Positions 42,871-53,476 of a DNA stretch of 64,000 bases are shown in pieces. Position 1 is the stretch's first letter. Every line of letters starts with the position of its first letter. The notes under the pieces were generated by a model. That model did not search any database and was not told the DNA's origin. It saw nothing but the letters and a program-made list of their open reading frames with translations. The position numbers were made by a program, and so were the translations under genes. This DNA comes from Yponomeuta sedellus (lineage: Eukaryota; Arthropoda; Insecta; Lepidoptera; Yponomeutidae). The DNA lies in NCBI GenBank assembly GCA_934045075.1, contig OW203724.1:13069473-13133472 (forward strand). The letters are read 5' to 3'.

Positions 42871-43650
42871 ATAAAATATGCCCTTATTCTTTAGGCCCTA
42901 AGGCCCAAGCTTGAGCTTATACTTGTGCCCCTAAGCACAATCACAAACTTGACAATTTTTGGAGTGTCTACTTCAAAAATTGTCAAGCTTTACTCTTTTT
43001 CCCAAAGACCGTGAAAGTAACAGTTTAATAACTCCGTCCGAATGATCATTTCGAGGGAATGTACCGAGGCATTACCTGTGACCTACCAATCCCTAGTCCG
43101 TAGTAAAGACTCAAGGACCTTCAATAAAGAGTTATGATCATGGCCTGACGCAGACAGCCGATTTGCTCTCCGTTCAGTATCGATGGCCTATCACAAAGAG
43201 TACGTGACCTCAACATCACACTCTAATATTGACGTTTTCAATCTCCCTTCGATTCCATGTGAAAGATCGTTCTTAAGAAGTTTTTAGAATTCCAGAATAA
43301 AACACCTATCCGCCGGAACTGACAAGGTTTATCTGTGGATTGGGTTATTTTATTGGGTTAGTTGTTTGTTTTATTAGATTACTACATCTGGTTCGTGACA
43401 GGACCATCTGATTGCTACCCGGTGAAAGGAATTGAGCCAGTGGTATTGTAAAATTCATGGCTTTTTTACTGGACTGCGGCGGAGCCCAAAAGAAGGGTAA
43501 TGTGTTTGATTTGTATGTATGTCTGTAAATATTTCTGATTTGTTCTCTTATAACTCCTTAACCAATGGTCACTTTGACAAATACTGGTAAGATCCCAAAA
43601 ATAAACATAAAACCAAGAATAAAATTCAAGTTCACTAAAAAATTTAAAAC
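42871..43650. other. No gene; one short hairpin
   Basis: CTTGACAATTTTTGGAGTG pairs with CTTCAAAAATTGTCAAG near 42,950-42,990. Otherwise featureless. Confidence 0.4.
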
Positions 43651-43663
43651 TTACTAATGAATT

Positions 43664-43890
43664 TTAAAAACCTATTTAGAGGCTTAAAATTTCACCCATG
43701 CCGATACTCGAACCCGCGACCTCTGGCTAACCGTTCCAGCGCTCTCCCAACTGAGCTAATGGGCGACTTTCACCCATCAATTCGCCCAATTGCTCAGTTG
43801 GGAGAGTCCCGGCATGGGTGGAATTTTAAGCCTCTAAATAGGTTTCTAAAATTGTTCTTATCACGGGTTAGTGCATTAAAAAGAATATAA
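43664..43890. mobile_element. Family F retroelement, short inverted dimer
   Basis: Flanked by a 13-bp direct repeat TTACTAATGAATT (43651-43663, 43891-43903). Left half: complement of the tRNA-like domain and its 3' flank. Right half: forward but deleted inside the tRNA part, then CCTCTAAATAGG and the tail ATCACGGGTTAGTGCATTAA. Both halves are diverged from the 51147 copy. Confidence 0.8.
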
Positions 43891-43990
43891 TTACTAATGA
43901 ATTAACAATAGAAACTGAATCAATAAATTACCAACAACCCAACTGCTAATCATTAACCACAGGCGTTGAGTCCCCAATGTCAACAATATA

Positions 43991-44446
43991 AGGCTAGGCG
44001 CATGTTGAAATGCAGGCGACGCAGTACAGCACAGCGCAGTACAAGGCAGAGCAGTTGAGGCAGACATAGGCCCCTTCCGCATGCTGCGACGCAACTATTC
44101 GCTCCATTCCTTGGCAATTCTCACCCATAATAACGCTTTCAAAGTCTTTTTTGAACAGTCTGGATGATTTGTATCACACAAACAAGGTTCACAGCGAGCT
44201 AATTTATTTAATTAAATTAGCTTGCTGTTCTGTCATTGCAACAAAATTGTTAGTAAACACGCCTCGACGTGCACGCGTTGCGCAAAAATTTGTGCCGGCA
44301 CTACAACGAGACGCAGAGCAGGGTAGACACATGTCTGCGTCGCACGTGCCTGCGCCACAGCGTACGAAGCTCAATAATGTTCCATGCTTTACAAAATCTG
44401 CGCTGCGCTGTATTGCGTCGCCTTCGTCTCGGCATGCGCCTAGCCT
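43991..44446. mobile_element. MITE with about 45-bp GC-rich terminal inverted repeats
   Basis: AGGCTAGGCGCATG at the left and CATGCGCCTAGCCT at the right. The repeats extend inwards imperfectly through GGCGACGCAGTACAGC and its complement-like partner. No transposase and no clear target duplication. Confidence 0.75.
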
Positions 44447-44494
44447 AACTCTTTTTGATATGTCAAGGTTGGCCTGCCTGTTGATATCAACCCT

Positions 44495-44808
44495 TGTATG
44501 TCCCCACTGTTAGGGCACAGGTATTTTCCTGCATCGCAGGAAGGTTACGCGATACTCTACCACGGGGGCCAAGTCCGGGTTGATGAAACTATCAAGCCGC
44601 CTATAAAGCCTCTGACATGGCTTAACGACTGCCATTACATGACAGCCGGCACCAACGGCTTAACGTGCCCTGTGAAGCACGGTAACGCTCGGAAATATGC
44701 CAGTAGCGTAGTCACGGGATGTTCACCCATCCTGCACCTGACCTGACCTGGTATTGCTTAACTGAATTGATTGATTCCAATCACTCGGTTCGACTACGCC
44801 ACGAGCGC
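44495..44808 (-). repeat. 5S rRNA-derived SINE, copy D
   Basis: Minus-strand reading keeps the body landmarks GCCGGCTGTCATGTAATGGC and the lysine-like ACGTTAAGCC part. The 5S-like head near 44,720-44,770 is diverged. The tail is short. Confidence 0.65.
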
Positions 44809-45778
44809 TTCCTGTCTGATTAGGAGTTAAAACGAGTACTCAGCAGTAAAGATGTTGGTTATTTTTTATTTCACTTCTTTGGTCAATTCGTAGGTGTTCA
44901 TGGTATGAATCCACGACCTATTAATAAAACCTACCCAGCATGCCCGTTTAAAAAAATTGTGTATATATATTGGAGTTCTAATACGTATTACATGTATTAA
45001 GATTATGCACCTATATGCATATAAGATCAAAGTACCTATATGTACATTTTGTATATTTTTCACTAATCCTAGAAAACTGATTAGCAAATAAATAACGACT
45101 GGTATCTCAATAATAGCAATGGATGAAAAAGCGTGGTTAGTACGATGAAGATAGTCGCGTGTCAAAAATCGTGACTTTCCAATACATAAATTGACAAATT
45201 CTGACATTTTATCGCCACAACTCGTGTCACTTATGTACTACCTATAATGGACTCAGATAATAACAAAAATACAAACTTTTGTTTTAAATTAAGAATATTG
45301 GAATATAGGTACTACAACTAAATAGAAATCACGACATAAGTTATTCAATGGTAAGCATCACCTTCAATTTTACAAGTATGTTTCTCTGTGTGACCGAAAG
45401 ATGGTTATTAAGATTCGCTACGCGAGTAAAACCACACACAAGATGCGGATGTGGACTGGACAGTCGACTACGGAAATTGTACAAATGAAACCAACCAAAT
45501 AGGCGTTTGGAGTCGTAGGTGGCTAGGCGCCGACATTATTGTGTGGTGCCCGGCTGGCTTCGATTCTATATGATATAAAAGACTAAGAGAGAGAACATGT
45601 CTTTGTCTTTTTAATCTGTATTGTTTTTTTTTTTTTGTGTTGTCGTCTTTCTTCTTTTTTTGACCTGTCTTTCATTTTTACAATGGCTAGAATTTATTCA
45701 AATCATTTAAAACAGTTGGTAAAAATAGTCACTAGTTTGAAACTGGGTTAGTGTACATCATACCTATAAAACTAAAAA
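44809..45778. other. No feature recognised
   Basis: A 113-codon minus-strand frame (44866-45207) shows hydrophobic stretches but no known domain. I do not accept it as a gene without other evidence. Confidence 0.3.
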
Positions 45779-45853
45779 AATGCGAATATTACGCTTGTTT
45801 ATTATTCTTAATGCGCATAATTAAGAATTATAACCAAGCGTAATATTCGCATT
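45779..45853. repeat. Nested hairpin, 19-bp outer stem
   Basis: AATGCGAATATTACGCTTG pairs with CAAGCGTAATATTCGCATT. Inside, ATTCTTAAT pairs with ATTAAGAAT. Confidence 0.85.
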
Positions 45854-46604
45854 ACGTTTACCTTCTCAATATTCAAATTTTAGAATATTACGTTTACAAA
45901 GGTACTTCATAAAAGCTCTAAGTATATCCTCAATTTACCCAATTTATTTATCTACGGAATTAAAATCAAAGAATGTTACTGAATACAGTCTAAAGTTTCC
46001 GAGTTTTATTTGTTTGCTGCCAATCAAAATATTGATTGTGTTTCTAAACATTTGCCCTGACTGTCCAACCTTATACCGAGAAGTGGGTCATACAGTTGCG
46101 GAGCATCTTTTTGCAAATATAGAAGTCTTTTGGGAGCCATTAGTTACCGTGAACGGCTTTGACTGCGCCATTTATCTACACGTTTGTTTCATGTTTTTCT
46201 TCATTAAAATCACCATCCCAGACAAATTTATCATATAGCACAGAATAAAAAACATTGAAAAAAAACGTACTATTGTTTTAAAAGCATTCTCTCAGCGAGA
46301 GAGTGCATGGTTGTAACCACCACGCGTTCCTACCGCAAATCGCTGAATTCACTCTCAGCTCTCTAAGCTAGAGAGCTGAGAGGATGATAAGGTAATTATT
46401 TAAACCAGCTGTCTCTAGTTTCCGCTGCTTCAATATACCTATTCACATATTATATTCCACGAACTTTTGAACACAAAGTTCGTGTCGATTAGGGACCGAG
46501 CCCCAAGCATGTGAATTAACCGATTTATTTACCACCATTTCTAACGACTATCGATATTAACTCAGTATAACGTGTTTTTTAAGTGTAGTATCTTATCACA
46601 TAAT
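45854..46604. other. No gene; short palindromes
   Basis: CTCTCAGCTCTCTAAGCTAG is followed by AGAGCTGAGAG near 46,353-46,383, a near-perfect palindrome. A weaker CTCTCAGCGAGAGAG lies near 46,290. Confidence 0.4.
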
Positions 46605-46700
46605 AAGATAAGATAAGAATATTCTTTATTATACACCAGAGCACATAAAACATGTTAAGATACAAAGTACAATTATTGGCGGCCTTTTTGCACATACAGA
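46605..46700 (-). repeat. LINE 3'-end fragment (J-tail family)
   Basis: AAGATAAGATAAGAATATTC, TTTATTATACACCAGAGCAC and ATTGGCGGCCTT follow the order of the copy at 57838-57970. Confidence 0.65.
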
Positions 46701-47294
46701 ACACAGGTTTACTATGTTAAATGTGTATGTGTCTGCGTGTGTTAATTTATACGCGAATGTGTGTGTATACGTACTACATACGTGAATGTGCGTGTGTTTA
46801 TCGTATTATCTGCACTAATGCTTATTAGAACATCGAATTCAGCACAAACCGGAAAAGCCGATTATTCGAATAGTCACGACTAAAAGCCCGAGCAGACAAC
46901 CACTATGTAAATAACAAGAGGGTCGCATGAAGATATTTGCATACGAGACAGTCTCTTCTAGGAGGATACTCGTAACTAGAAATTTTCTGTATCACAGAAA
47001 CTGTGTTAACAATTTTAGTGCCCGAAAAATTAAGATCCGTACTAAAAAAAGCCCTCACACTTGAGAGCGCTTTCAAGTTACTGTAATGCCTCTTGAAACG
47101 GTCACTCAAGAGCAATTAATATTGCTTCGAGTACACGCAATAGGTCAGTTATTAGCTTAGTTTAAAAAAAAATTGAGAAAGCTTTCTCATATTTACTATT
47201 TATGCAGTTTTTTATGGGACTCTGTTAACACTAATATCGTGAGGAAACCCTCAGTCCCTTGGTTCGCTCCGTAAGATAAGATAACATAATTTAT
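46701..47294. other. No gene; GT-rich simple sequence
   Basis: Degenerate TG repeats at 46,720-46,800. The remainder is unassigned. Confidence 0.35.
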
Positions 47295-47453
47295 GACTCA
47301 CCATCAGTGAAATATTGGAAAGAGGTTCGAAATTTCACTGATGCCGGTGAGTCGTCCATTAGCTCAGTTGGAAGAGCGCTTGCACGGATAGCCAGCGGTC
47401 GCGGGTTCGAATCCCGGCATGGGTGGAATTTTTAGAATCTAAATAGGTTTTTA
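47295..47453 (+). mobile_element. Family F retroelement, forward unit with fold-back start
   Basis: Begins with GACTCACCATCAGTGAAAT and continues to its partner ATTTCACTGATGCCGGTGAG, then the tRNA-like domain GTCCATTAGCTCAGTTGG with GGGTTCGAATCCC, and ends TCTAAATAGG with a T-run. No target duplication could be defined. Confidence 0.72.
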
Positions 47454-47942
47454 CAATAAAAAAAAGAGATTCCGACAAATTAAGAACCTCCGTTTTTGAA
47501 GTCGGTTCAAACGAAAACACAGTTTTGTAAACACGTAAAAAATATATTTCGTTTGATGGCACGGAATCCACTGTGCGGTAAAAATGTGCGTACTTAGCTC
47601 GTTTTAGTTTCCCTAACTCGTGTGACATTGGCGAACCTAAAATCTGTTTACAGATCTGAACTTACGAGTACGCCTATCATTAGATTCAAACTTTTTTCAG
47701 TCACGTACCTTTTGTTGGAGATTGAGAGTAGCACCCTGGTCCATGTTGGGGTGACTCACAAAATAGGTCGAGGGGCCTTGGGGCAGGTCCCTCCCTTAAA
47801 GCACCCTGGAGAAGAGCGGTGGTACGACATCGGTAGAATGCTTGCCTTTCGTTCTAGAAACCGTGGATTCGGATGCAGGTATGTACCATTGATTTTTATT
47901 ACTTGAAAACTAAGAGATTTAAGAAAACACTCGACAAGAAGT
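47454..47942. other. Possible decayed tRNA SINE; otherwise nothing
   Basis: GCGGTGGTACGACATCGGTA at 47,816 looks like a SINE A box, but the B box is weak. Confidence is low. Confidence 0.25.
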
Positions 47943-47955
47943 AACAATATATAAA

Positions 47956-48041
47956 TTGGTAGAGCGCTGGTACGGATAGCCAGAGGTTGCGGGTTCGAAT
48001 CCCGGCATGGGTGAAATTTTTAGCCTCTAAATAGGTTTTTA
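47956..48041 (+). mobile_element. Family F retroelement, 5'-truncated
   Basis: Begins inside the D-arm (TTGGTAGAGCGCTGG) and ends CCTCTAAATAGG plus TTTTTA. Flanked by a 13-bp repeat AACAATATATAAA (47943-47955, 48042-48054). 5' truncation with a target duplication is the mark of target-primed reverse transcription, and fixes the 3' end of the family. Confidence 0.85.
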
Positions 48042-48175
48042 AACAATATATAAACTAAATTATATTAGCAGATAAGAAGTTTTCACTTATAGACATTGTA
48101 ATTGTTCAGAAAATATCAAGATTATGCATTTCAAATATTAATTAACCTAAGCAAAAAAATCAAATCCAACTATCA

Positions 48176-48460
48176 CTAAAGAATTTACATTCTGTTTGCT
48201 GAATGTCAATGTACAATGTAAAATATAAGCCGCTGCCTTCGGGCCGTATTGTAGTGTAGAAAAAGGCAGCGGCAAAAAAACTCCACTCTGATCATCTTTT
48301 CTCAAATCATCTTTAAACCAAATACATCAGTTGCCATATGTAAACCTAATAAGATTTTACGATTGCCATTAACAACCCTAAATGCCAAAACATTAGTCAA
48401 ATGTCTCACAATAATAGGGGAAAACATAAGTGCTGCGGCCAGACACACGAACAGCACTCG
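48176..48460 (+). repeat. CR1-like LINE 3' UTR fragment
   Basis: AAAGAATTTACATTCTGTTT at the left and GAGAACGAGT-like sequence at the right match 18,022-18,320 of the nested LINE. The stem GCCGCTGCCTT/AAGGCAGCGGC is intact, and GCTGCGGCCAGACACACGAA is conserved. As coordinates run in the same sense as in the nested copy, the LINE itself lies on the minus strand here too. Confidence 0.8.
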
Positions 48461-48461
48461 T

Positions 48462-48640
48462 TCTCGATAGGCTGTATACGTCCCACTGCAGGGCACAGGG
48501 CTTCTCTTAGGGAAAGAGGATAGGCTTAATTACCTCGGATGCCCACCGCGGATAAGGAATTTCTAGCGCTAAGGTATTTGAACAACTTAGACGTTTAGGT
48601 TTCCTCGCGATGTTTCTCTTTACTGTTAGCATTCACCTAC
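48462..48640 (-). repeat. SINE/LINE 3' fragment (class 1 type)
   Basis: TACGTCCCACTGCAGGGCAC, GGGCTTCTCTTAGGG, TGCCCACCGCGGATAAGG and TTTCCTCGCGATGTTTC form the usual reverse-complement of a class 1 SINE body. Related blocks are at 61360-61500, 61690-61850 and 62535-62640. Confidence 0.65.
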
Positions 48641-49340
48641 ATAATAAAGAAATGAAAACCTATGCCTAACTGAAGCAACTCTGTCGTGGCTGACGTCAAA
48701 ATCAATCCTTCCGATCATCGATTAGACTGTTTAATACTGTGCATGCTCGAAATAGGAACATGTTATTTTCTAAGTAACGTACTACATTTGCGAATTTTTA
48801 ATCAATGCCACTCCCGTTACAGTAGCAATACAACTTGAGAAAACCCGAGTGCCTTTGATGTTCACATACCTCTCAGCTTGCTACGTGCAACGACTAAATC
48901 TTGGGCCTGATTTTGTGCACCAAATCCTGCCGGAATCCCGACGTTTGCGACAGCGATTGGTATGGAATATGACAGTTAGACGAGTGAAATAGTTCAGTAT
49001 TTGGTGCGGGAAATATAGGAGCAAGGGCCAGAGTGCAGAAAACTCAGGTACAACTATCTCCCTGGAATGTCACAGTAACATATATATTAAACCACCTACC
49101 ACCTGTTTTGCTCTCGCTAGCACCTTTTTTATTGGCACTCGGAGAAAGTGGCCGTTAAGTGGAGACAAAATTGTGTGAAGGCAAGGCACTACATACTTAT
49201 AAAAAGTTTTTTTCGGCACAGTACGTCCAAAGCTAGGGCATTTCCTTTTCGTAGCAGTGATGACGTTGACGCTACGCTGCCTACGCTTTTACTACGATGC
49301 TACGGGAGCTACGAATGTTTCTTTGCAAGCGCGCTTGGTT
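48641..49340. other. No feature recognised
   Basis: No ORF with a domain; no clear repeat. Confidence 0.35.
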
Positions 49341-49426
49341 ATCAGAAACCGGTTCTAAAATCTAAACTCGTCTATTATATATAATGATATAATAGACGAG
49401 TTTAGATTTTAGAACCGGTTTCTGAT
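49341..49426. repeat. Perfect 40-bp hairpin
   Basis: Two exact 40-bp arms (ATCAGAAACCGGTTCTAAAA and onward) separated by a 6-base loop ATAATG. Confidence 0.93.
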
Positions 49427-49796
49427 AAAAGAGTTTTTAGAGAAACATGAACGTTTTAAAATCTACGGTTCTTGTTATTCAAAGTGGCGCTAAAACCATT
49501 GCCATTTGCCATTGTGGTTTAATTATGTGCAATAAAGGAAATAATAACATTAATAAACATATTCAGTGAGTATAAATAAGGCTGAGGCCGACAAGCGAAC
49601 AACTTTTGTTCGAATTTGATTTATGCGTTTTGCAATACGTTAAAAAACTGGCAAAGTGCCGCCGTACAACCCCATAATATAATTATATCACGCACTTAGT
49701 ACAATTTTTTTACAGTATTTGTTACTTATACACTATAGAGATAACAGTATAATCCAATCAAGTTTGGTATAATTTGAAAGTAACTATTATGTGTAA

Positions 49797-50325
49797 TTAT
49801 ACTATTTTTATTTTTAATGCACTAACCCGTGCTAAGGACAATTTTAAAAACCTATTTACAGGCTAAAAAATTCACCCATGCCGGGATTCGAACCCGCAAC
49901 CTCTGGCTTTCCGTGCCAGCGCTCTACCAATTGAGCCATTGGCTCAATTGGTAGAGCGCTGGCACGGATAGCCAGAGGTTGCGGGTGAAATTTTTAGCCT
50001 CTAAATAGGTTTTTAAATTTGTCCTTAGCACGGGTTAGTGCATTAAAAATAAAAATAGTATAATCATGTGGGTACAGTGATATCGTTCCGATATAAAACC
50101 TAACTGCAAAGTAGGTAGTCGGGGCTGTAGGTGATGCAATTTGCTTAAGCTAGATGTCGCTGCCTGTACGTAATACAGAGAATAGTGTAAAGAGGTTCGA
50201 AATTTCACTGATGCCGGTGAGTCGCCCATTGGCTCAATTGGTAGAGCGCTGGCACGGATAGCCAGAGGTTGCGGGTTCAAATCCCGGCATGGGTGAAATT
50301 TTTAGCCTCTAAATAGGTTTTTTTA
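49797..50325. mobile_element. Family F retroelement, three-part rearranged copy
   Basis: Flanked by a 12-bp repeat TATTATGTGTAA (49785-49796, 50326-50337). From left: an inverted tRNA-like half with its A-rich tail, a forward tRNA-like half that lacks the B-box region but keeps the tail ATAAAAATAGTATAATCATG, then a full forward unit starting AAAACCTAACTGCAAAG and ending in CCTCTAAATAGG and a T-run. A single insertion therefore carried all three. Confidence 0.82.
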
Positions 50326-50337
50326 TATTATGTGTAA

Positions 50338-50520
50338 GTTTTTTCGATAGCGCAAAAACAACGAAACGTCAAATATCACAGTTTAAGTTCCACTTGTTTG
50401 TTGCTCCTCGTATTTTTTTATTATTTAATGGTTATTACAAACCTACATTATATTCTACTTTACAAAAATTTCAACTGCCAATCTAATCCAAGATAAAGCT
50501 TGATAAGGGAACGTGTCACA
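50338..50520. other. No feature recognised
   Basis: Short AT-rich spacer. Confidence 0.3.
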
Positions 50521-50645
50521 AACGGACAGATCATCGTACATAGTAAGATGATCAGAGTGGAGTTTTTCTCACGGACTTTTTGTCCACTACATCTCGACCC
50601 AAAGACGGAAATAACATTGTAAATTATTTACGTTGAAATACTTTT
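50520..50645 (+). repeat. Diverged LINE 3' UTR fragment
   Basis: GATCAGAGTGGAGTTTTTCT and TAACATTGTAAATTATTTAC resemble the complement of the 3' UTR of the CR1-like LINE, but the central stem is lost. Confidence 0.45.
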
Positions 50646-51131
50646 CTGATTTCTGACAACTGCGTAGGATTAGTAATAAAGTACGATCAGCGCCTTTCAG
50701 GTACAAAATCGTAAAAAAGAGCTGCAAAATGTTGTGAATAATAGATAATGATACTGAGTTTCTTATTTTATTTATATTGCAAACTTGGTGTACTACTGAA
50801 TGGAAGTGAAAATGATCCTACAGCCTCCGTATTTTTTCGTGATAGGTACTAATCATAAAACCGAGTTTTCATGATCTTAGTGCACTTGAACGCGACTCGC
50901 AACGTGGACATCGGCCATCTTAGTACAATCTGCTTGAAAATGTCCAATCTTAGTATACGAGTACATGAACCGCGTTCTACTTTGAGCTGACTCGGATGCA
51001 AACGAAAAACAAAATGTCGCCAATATACAATCAAAAAGTTTGTATTATTGTTTGCATACGAATTACATTTTTTGACCAACACGGAGTAAAGAAATTGTGA
51101 CAATACAGTAGTGAGTGTTAATAAGTGAAAT
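50646..51131. other. No feature recognised
   Basis: No supported feature. Confidence 0.35.
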
Positions 51132-51146
51132 AAATATTATTAAAAA

Positions 51147-51372
51147 ACCTAACTGCAAAGTAGGTAGTCGGGGCTGTAAGTAATGCAATTTGCTTAAGTC
51201 AGATGTCGCTGCCTGTACGTAATACAGAGAATATTGTAAAGAGGTTCGAAATTTCACTGATGCCGTGAGTCGCCCATTGGCTCAATTGGTAGAGCGCTGG
51301 TACGGATAGCCAGAGGTTGCGGGTTCGAATCCCGGCATGGGTGAAATTTTTAGCCTCTAAATAGGTTTTTAA
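51147..51372 (+). mobile_element. Family F retroelement, complete single unit
   Basis: 226 bp. Begins ACCTAACTGCAAAGTAGG, then GTCGGGGCTGTAAGTAATGC, the block GTAAAGAGGTTCGAAATTTC, the tRNA-like domain (51272-51342; A box TGGCTCAATTGG, B box GGGTTCGAATCCC) and CCTCTAAATAGGTTTTTAA. Flanked by AAATATTATTAAAAA (51132-51146, 51373-51387); part of this repeat is A-rich and its length could be overestimated. The tRNA-like promoter lies about 125 bp from the left end, unlike a classical SINE head. Confidence 0.82.
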
Positions 51373-51387
51373 AAATATTATTAAAAA

Positions 51388-51737
51388 TATAGATAGTAAT
51401 ACAGGCAGACAAATTACATGTTTTTATTAAGCAGTATATGGACCACCGAGTAGTGGCTCATATACTGCTTATACAAACAAAAAGTTTGTATTATTGGCGA
51501 CATTTTCTCACAGTTTTTGGAGCTATATAACACTGAGAAAGTGTTGGAAAATGTATAGATACTATATCCGGGACAACAGTTTAACCTTGTACTGTTAAAG
51601 TACGATAAACGTATTTGAGTACGCTTTTATACCTCGTAACAAAAAATATGTGACCATTTTGGCACTAGCAGTGACACGGTTTAAAAACCATCCAAATTCA
51701 CTAAAATGTGTACTTCACAATCCGAGTTTATTAGGAT
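51388..51737. other. No gene; imperfect palindrome
   Basis: AAGCAGTATATGGACCACCG with the partner CTCATATACTGCTT (51,429-51,471). Otherwise unassigned. Confidence 0.4.
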
Positions 51738-51793
51738 GAGTGGGTCATCCTTTTAATTAAAACTACGGTTTTAATTAAAAGGATGACCCACTC
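51738..51793. repeat. Perfect 26-bp hairpin
   Basis: GAGTGGGTCATCCTTTTAAT plus TAAAAC, loop TACG, exact complement. Confidence 0.92.
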
Positions 51794-52105
51794 CGCCCGA
51801 GTATCATGAAAGTAGGGCTTCTATTTACTAGAGACGATTTTGCCACCAATGAACGAAAAGCCTTTTTTTTCAACGTCACAGTACTAGTTCAAACTAGTTA
51901 CAAAACCAGTTAACGTTGGGACTGTCTCCGTGTCGACGAAGCTGTTTACGAACAGAGCTGTTAACGTTCAGTTAATGTAATATATCACGTTTTACAATAG
52001 TTAGCGTTTTAATAATTTTCCCACCAAAGAACAGCTTCGGTAGACTCGTTTATATCTTAGTCTGTGCATTTGGTCAAAGCAACGTCGTTTGTTAAGCCAG
52101 TGACT
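51794..52105. other. No feature recognised
   Basis: Spacer. Confidence 0.3.
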
Positions 52106-52168
52106 ACTAAAAAAAAACAATCTACAGATAAACCGACATGGTTTATCTGTAGATTGTTTTTTTTTAGT
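52106..52168. repeat. Perfect 28-bp hairpin
   Basis: ACTAAAAAAAAACAATCTAC plus AGATAAAC, 7-base loop CGACATG, exact complement. Confidence 0.92.
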
Positions 52169-52692
52169 TTCGGCTTATCGGAAGTATAATGGTAATATGC
52201 TTAATTTTGTCTCAAGTTAATCCTTATAGTTTTTTTAGTGCTGTTTTACAGGATGTGCATAACGGGTTGAGCGCATTGCACTTACTTTTGAACTCTTTTG
52301 GGTGCCCCTTGAATTAAATTTACTTAGTTGAATTTCAGCGTCATCTGAGTAAAGTAAAACGGTTTATTCCTCGACGGAGAAAAATAAGCTCGTTGAATCA
52401 ACGCTGAATCAACGTTGAATCTACCTTGGACTAAGTGCGCGTCTAGTTATAGGCGTACCTCTAGTCACGATGTCGGAAGTAACATTCATTCGACTTCCTC
52501 GTACATTATAAATGAGTGGCGCAGCAGCCAGTCGTCCGCTGTAAAGGAAACGGACGCTGTAAAGGAAAGCTATCTTTGGGACCTACTCAAGATGTCCCCA
52601 GTTTCATATGCACCTTTAAGTAGTACAATATCTTCTGAGTGTAATAAACGGCACTAAGGACTTAGTTTGAGCGAGACGCAGTTGTTGCACTT

Positions 52693-52734
<42 letters not shown>

Positions 52735-53190
52735 TGTAAAGACATTTTTAATTTGAACTTAGTTTCGCTGTTCAAACTCAGTCTATTTGCCGTTTTCTTA
52801 ACAGGGAAATTAACAATAAATAATAGTGAGTCAGGTGCGCCAACATTTTCCACTTGACTAAAACCGAAATATTTGCGACACTTAAAAAAAGAAGCTATTC
52901 TTTTTTTAAGTAACGCTCTGATTTGTGCTCTATCAGACGAATGAGGTGAAAGTTCTGAGTTTAGAAATATATTCGATAAGTATGAAAATTATAGATATGA
53001 GTATATTGTAGACCATATTTTCGCGATTATTCATAGAAAAACCATAACCATAATTATGGTTCTTCTAGCGCTAACTGCTAAATTGCTAATGCAATTTGGA
53101 ATGTCGATCTTCGAATAGATTTTTCTGTAGGTAGCCGTATCAGTAAAGTTCTGCTTCAGCACATGCCATCTGTGGGCTAAATATATACAA
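52169..53190. other. No gene; CA microsatellite
   Basis: A CA array at 52,693-52,735. An 80-codon open frame (52415-52657) has no domain. Confidence 0.4.
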
Positions 53191-53194
53191 AAAG

Positions 53195-53360
53195 TCTACA
53201 TGGCGCTCCCCGTCCAGTACGACAATGCCTTCAGGGTCCCGCTGCGACTATCAAGCTTTTGTAGCGTATAAGGAATTTTCACAGAAGCACGCACTAATAA
53301 GTTTCACGCTGTAGTTAATAATAGAGTGGAGTCTCTGATGTGCCGACTGGGTCTGTATCA
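53195..53360 (+). pseudogene. LINE RT C-terminal fragment
   Basis: Translates as LPVQYDNAFRVPLRLSSFCS, then GIFTEARTNKFHAVV and ESLMCRLG. This pattern (YNNAFR, then FAEA) is common at the C-terminus of lepidopteran LINE reverse transcriptases. Has a stop and is short. Confidence 0.65.
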
Positions 53361-53476
53361 GGGGACCCCTAAAGATGTAAATAAAGCTGAAAGAGTAGTC
53401 GGACAGTCTTGCGGTTCTGGCCCAAGACACACATGTAATCGTCGACTAAAACTGTAGGATAGACCGACCCGAGTAC

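Noticed and set aside
44040..44110. Coding repeat (Cys/Ala-rich peptide) on the minus strand
   Set aside because: It is the terminal inverted repeat of a MITE, and the mirrored half gives a different peptide.
44866..45207. 113-codon minus-strand open frame with hydrophobic runs
   Set aside because: Hydrophobic residues are expected from T-rich codons; no conserved motif was seen.
51272..51342. Functional tRNA gene
   Set aside because: A near-complete cloverleaf with loop ACGGATA, but the T-stem has a mismatch, and the same domain recurs in many repeat copies. It is part of family F.
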